NCBI GenBank assembly: GCA_964568365.1
Contig: CAZMQF010000045.1
Location: 1 to 17,286, forward strand
Direction: 5' to 3'
From: CAYLMG01 sp964568365
GTDB taxonomy: Bacteria; Planctomycetota; Phycisphaerae; Sedimentisphaerales; Anaerobacaceae
DNA: 17,286 nucleotides
The translations under genes and the position numbers were made by a program. Within the stretch, counting starts at the first letter, position 1. Every line of letters begins with the position of its first letter. The notes under the pieces are model-generated. The model worked only from the letters and a program-made list of their open reading frames with translations. It made no database searches and was not told the DNA's origin. Positions 15,337 through 17,286 of this stretch are shown one piece after another.

Positions 15337-15852
15337 CACGGGTGACCGTGTTTAATTTCTTGCCGGGTTTGCTTTTAATCTCGCCTGGATATTTACAAAC
15401 CCAGCAGAGAAGAAGAGGAGAAGAGAGTTTTTTAGTTTTTATAAGTATCACGGCAAAGCCGCGTTTACTTTCACGCTGGGTTTGTGGTTCTTTCTGTTTC
15501 GATCATTTCAAACCCAGCGAAGAAGAGAAGAGAGTTTTTTAGTTTCTATACATATCACGGCGGAGCCGCGTTTACTTTCACGCTGGGTTTGTGTCTATTT
15601 CTGTTTCGGTTATTTCAAACCCAGCGAAGAAGAGAAGAGAGAGAGAAATTTTCCTTTGAGTATTTTCATCACAGCATATCTGTGTTCAATTCGTGCCAGG
15701 CTTGAGGAAACCACTTTACATCAACCCTTTCCGGTTTTTTGTTTTTGTCAGATTTGGTTCATCTACAAGCCCAGCGGGGGGTGAGAAAACTCCTCGTGAG
15801 CATATATATATCACGGCCTTTTCTGCCGTGCCTGCTCTCAGTCTTTTATTTT
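15337..15852 (+). repeat. Hairpin repeat array 2 (tandem double-hairpin units, 107-bp core period)
   Basis: Long stems: 15362-15371 with 15396-15405, 15475-15484 with 15509-15518, 15582-15591 with 15616-15625 (24-base loops), and 15695-15704 with 15766-15775 (61-base loop). Short hairpins precede each: 15337-15350, 15449-15463, 15556-15570, 15670-15684, and one in the end module at 15812-15830. Purine tracts of the GAAGAAGAGAAGAGAG type follow the first three long stems. The two central units are nearly identical with a period of 107 bases, not a multiple of three. Stems are better conserved than loops, and two stem positions covary. Confidence 0.8.
15798..15852 (+). terminator. Terminal module of array 2, terminator-like
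   Basis: GAGC (15798-15801) pairs with GCTC (15834-15837) around the inner stem CACGGC/GCCGTG (15812-15817 with 15825-15830), and TCTTTTATTTT follows at 15842-15852. It aligns with the end module of array 1 from GGGGGTGAGAAAAC onwards, an offset of 1012 bases. Confidence 0.5.
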
Positions 15853-16369
15853 CAAAGAGCCTGAAACTTAGTTGTCTCTAACCTTAAATAGCGATGCGCG
15901 TGCCAAAACCTTCTACGAAAGAAAAAAATCTTTAAGTGACTTTTTCAGCTGAGGTTAAGACTAGAAAAAAACAGGTGATAAAAAAATCGTTTCAGAAAGC
16001 AGGTGACCATTATGGTCGGTGAAGAAAAGGATTTATTTTTCCAGGTTATTGAGTAACAAGCTGTTATAAAAAAACGACCATTATGGCCGGGTGTGACCAT
16101 ATTGGACGGTAGGATTTATTATTTACTATTTTATATTTAATATTTATTAGTGCAAAAACTATGCTCGATACCGGATGCTCGATTCTTGATTTAATTTCAC
16201 CGCAGAGCAGCTGTGTTAGATTTCAAGTATTTTTTAGATATATTTTTGGAGACCATAAAGTTTGATTCCTAATCATTGTATTCAGAATAATCAGAAGCTT
16301 AAGCATGCAGGCACCGAGAATGCAGAGGAAATAATCGATAATAGGCAATTAAAAGTCGAAAAATAATTC
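15853..16369. other. Non-coding AT-rich spacer with short repeats
   Basis: I see no gene. The space holds three GACCAT-type palindromes (16004-16109, listed separately), a direct repeat ATGCTCGAT at 16161-16169 and 16175-16183, and stretches such as TGCAGGCACCGAGAATGCAGAG (split here by wording only) near 16304-16325 that look like decayed dispersed repeats. Confidence 0.5.
16004..16109. repeat. Three copies of a GACCAT-n-ATGGTCGG palindromic word
   Basis: TGACCATTATGGTCGG (16004-16019), CGACCATTATGGCCGG (16075-16090) and TGACCATATTGGACGG (16094-16109) share one pattern. The first contains the perfect odd palindrome GACCAT-T-ATGGTC. The first and third copies are each followed by AGGATTTATT. 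They could be protein-binding sites or a short degenerate repeat. They lie 260-370 bases upstream of the next promoter. Confidence 0.55.
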
Positions 16370-16398
16370 TTGACAAAGTATTCAATTCGACGTAAAAT
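16370..16398 (+). promoter_or_regulatory. Sigma70-type promoter of the coiled-coil/GTPase genes
   Basis: TTGACA at 16370-16375, a 17-base spacer and TAAAAT at 16393-16398. Transcription should start near 16405, leaving a leader of about 80 bases before the ATG at 16484. Confidence 0.75.
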
Positions 16399-16483
16399 TC
16401 TTTGATTAATCTGAACCACAACATTTGAGGAGCAGTAAATCTCACGGATTTGCAGTTTGTTTTTAACATTAAAGGGAATAATT

Positions 16484-16774
16484 ATGCCTAAGTTTATTGT
16501 CGGTCTCGTTGCGGCAGCATTTGCTTTTGTCATTGGTTTCGCCTGTGGCGCATTGCTTACAGCCCCCAAAAATTCGAGGATGGAAAGTTTAGTCAATGAA
16601 AATATTATTTTTAAGAAAAATGTTGCAGACCTTGAAAACAAAGTCCTATTACTTCAAAACGATGTAAACAGTTTGAAGGAAATCAATGAACAGTTGAAAG
16701 AACGACTGCTTCAAGCATATAAGGAAAAGGAGGATTCTTCAACATCTGACATATCAGAGCAGGGCAGTTTATGA
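16484..16774 (+). CDS. Small membrane-anchored coiled-coil protein
   Basis: I recognise no family. The 96-residue protein begins with one hydrophobic helix (about residues 3-27, IVGLVAAAFAFVIGFACGAL), which should act as an uncleaved membrane anchor or signal anchor. A region of about 33-82 follows with heptad-like hydrophobic spacing and many Glu, Lys and Asn residues (NENIIFKKNVADLENKV, then LKEINEQLKERL), a probable coiled coil. The tail is Ser/Glu-rich. ATG 16484 has AAAGGG seven bases upstream. It is the first gene after the promoter at 16370-16398, and the GTPase gene begins 21 bases after its stop, so the two probably work together. A role as membrane tether or oligomerising partner of the GTPase is an inference. 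Confidence 0.75.
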   Translation: MPKFIVGLVAAAFAFVIGFACGALLTAPKNSRMESLVNENIIFKKNVADLENKVLLLQNDVNSLKEINEQLKERLLQAYKEKEDSSTSDISEQGSL

Positions 16775-16795
16775 GTATTAAAAACAATCAAAAAT

Positions 16796-17286
16796 ATGGA
16801 ACACCTTACAAATATGGGATCAGAAATCAATAAAGGAGCATCGGAGCAGATAGTTGATAGGGATAAGAACTACCCCCGTGACAGAATCGTAGTAATAGGG
16901 CGTCGATCATCTGGTAAGACCGTTTATATTTCCTTGCTTTATGACAAACTGTGGAAGTCAGGTAGCAGTGTTAAGGTTAAAGCAGTCAAAGGGATGAACC
17001 ACGCTCAATTTATTAAAACGGCCGAGGGGGTCCGACATCGTCAATGGCCCCCTGCTACTCAGGGTATTTCTCAGTCTTTTATTGAGGTCAATTATCGGGA
17101 TCAAAACCGTTTGATGGTGGTGCTCGACTATCCTGGAGAACTTTTTACAGATGCTTTTGTCAAAGACATCGAGTCCAAAGAAGTTGACACATTGCTTGAG
17201 CATATAGACCGTGCTTCTGCAGTGATTCTCCTGGTTGACCCTGCACATGTGGTTGAAGGCGATATAGATTCGCAAATAGACCATAA
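16796..17286 (+). CDS. P-loop GTPase-like protein, N-terminal part (3' end outside window)
   Basis: An open frame of 163 codons runs off the right edge. Walker A is GRRSSGKT at residues 35-42 (strand RIVVI before it). RQWPPATQG at about 81-89 resembles a switch I region with a Thr. DYPGE at 111-115 is the Walker B/G3 motif, preceded by the strand RLMVVL. AVILLVDPAHV is the following strand. The layout suits TRAFAC-type GTPases, and the WPPxT plus D-x-x-G-E combination recalls the bacterial double-GTPase families described in predicted conflict systems. The second half is not visible, so this stays tentative. The start is ATG 16796 or ATG 16814. Neither has a strong ribosome binding site, so coupling to the coiled-coil gene is likely. 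Confidence 0.72.
   Translation, partial: MEHLTNMGSEINKGASEQIVDRDKNYPRDRIVVIGRRSSGKTVYISLLYDKLWKSGSSVKVKAVKGMNHAQFIKTAEGVRHRQWPPATQGISQSFIEVNYRDQNRLMVVLDYPGELFTDAFVKDIESKEVDTLLEHIDRASAVILLVDPAHVVEGDIDSQIDH

Noticed and set aside
15204..15784. Overlapping plus-strand open frames across array 2 that translate into repeated peptide words
   Set aside because: The same DNA repeat is read in different frames because the period is 107 bases. No ribosome binding sites or family motifs are present, and the DNA shows stem conservation instead.
14528..15852. CRISPR array
   Set aside because: The repeated parts are separate stem arms with irregular spacing, there are no uniform spacers of 30-40 bases, and no cas gene is present.
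14528..15852. Integron attC sites flanking a cassette
   Set aside because: The arms do not end in the RYYYAAC / GTTRRRY core boxes, and there is no integrase gene or cassette orientation pattern.
16771..16833. 20-codon open frame starting at the ATGA overlap with the coiled-coil gene stop
   Set aside because: It is too short and without recognisable features. It might help re-initiation at the GTPase start, but nothing in the sequence proves this.

Overview
The window looks like a piece of a planctomycete chromosome, most likely a relative of the Phycisphaerae/Sedimentisphaerales. This is an inference from gene content, not a proven placement. The clues are a large lipoprotein-type GH2 beta-galactosidase, a free-standing HNH-AP2 protein, a GYD-domain protein, a small RRM protein gene, a three-helix membrane protein with a C-terminal domain I associate with planctomycetes, and long repeat-rich intergenic spaces. 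Base composition is moderate, with AT-rich spacers.

Layout. 1-1300: the end of a tRNA-Thr, a tRNA-Ala(CGC), a small nitroreductase-family flavoprotein on the minus strand, and a tRNA-Val with its own sigma70-type promoter. 1445-6364 (plus strand): a GYD-domain protein, then an apparent operon of a secreted GH2 beta-galactosidase lipoprotein, a second nitroreductase and a three-TM protein. 6379-9779: trmB (minus), an isochorismatase-fold protein that appears to lack catalytic residues (plus), and a minus-strand pair made of a truncated RRM protein and a B12-binding radical SAM protein. 10392-13097: ppdK, pyruvate phosphate dikinase, with an extra charged helical insertion. 13098-14354: repeat-rich DNA around an HNH-AP2 protein, ending with tRNA-His and its promoter. 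14355-16369: mostly non-coding DNA with two related arrays of hairpin-forming repeats on either side of a gene for a degenerate receiver-domain protein. 16370-17286: a strong promoter, a small membrane-anchored coiled-coil protein and the first 163 codons of a P-loop GTPase that runs off the window.

The least explained part is the pair of arrays at 14528-14833 and 15337-15852. Their units carry a short CACGGC/GCCGTG-type hairpin, a 10-bp GCTGGGTTTG/CAAACCCAGC stem with a variable loop, and a purine tract. Some paired positions change together (G:C to A:T in the short stem, T:A to C:G in the long stem), which points to selection on RNA or single-strand DNA structure. Each array ends in a related module that resembles an intrinsic terminator. 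Second in interest are the coiled-coil/GTPase pair at the right edge, which could begin a larger system, and the isochorismatase-like pseudoenzyme with a Cys-rich tail.

Most of the remaining genes are ordinary chromosomal functions: tRNAs, tRNA modification, central carbon metabolism and polysaccharide degradation. No phage, insertion sequence, CRISPR array or plasmid gene was seen. All family assignments come from motif recognition by eye, without any database search.
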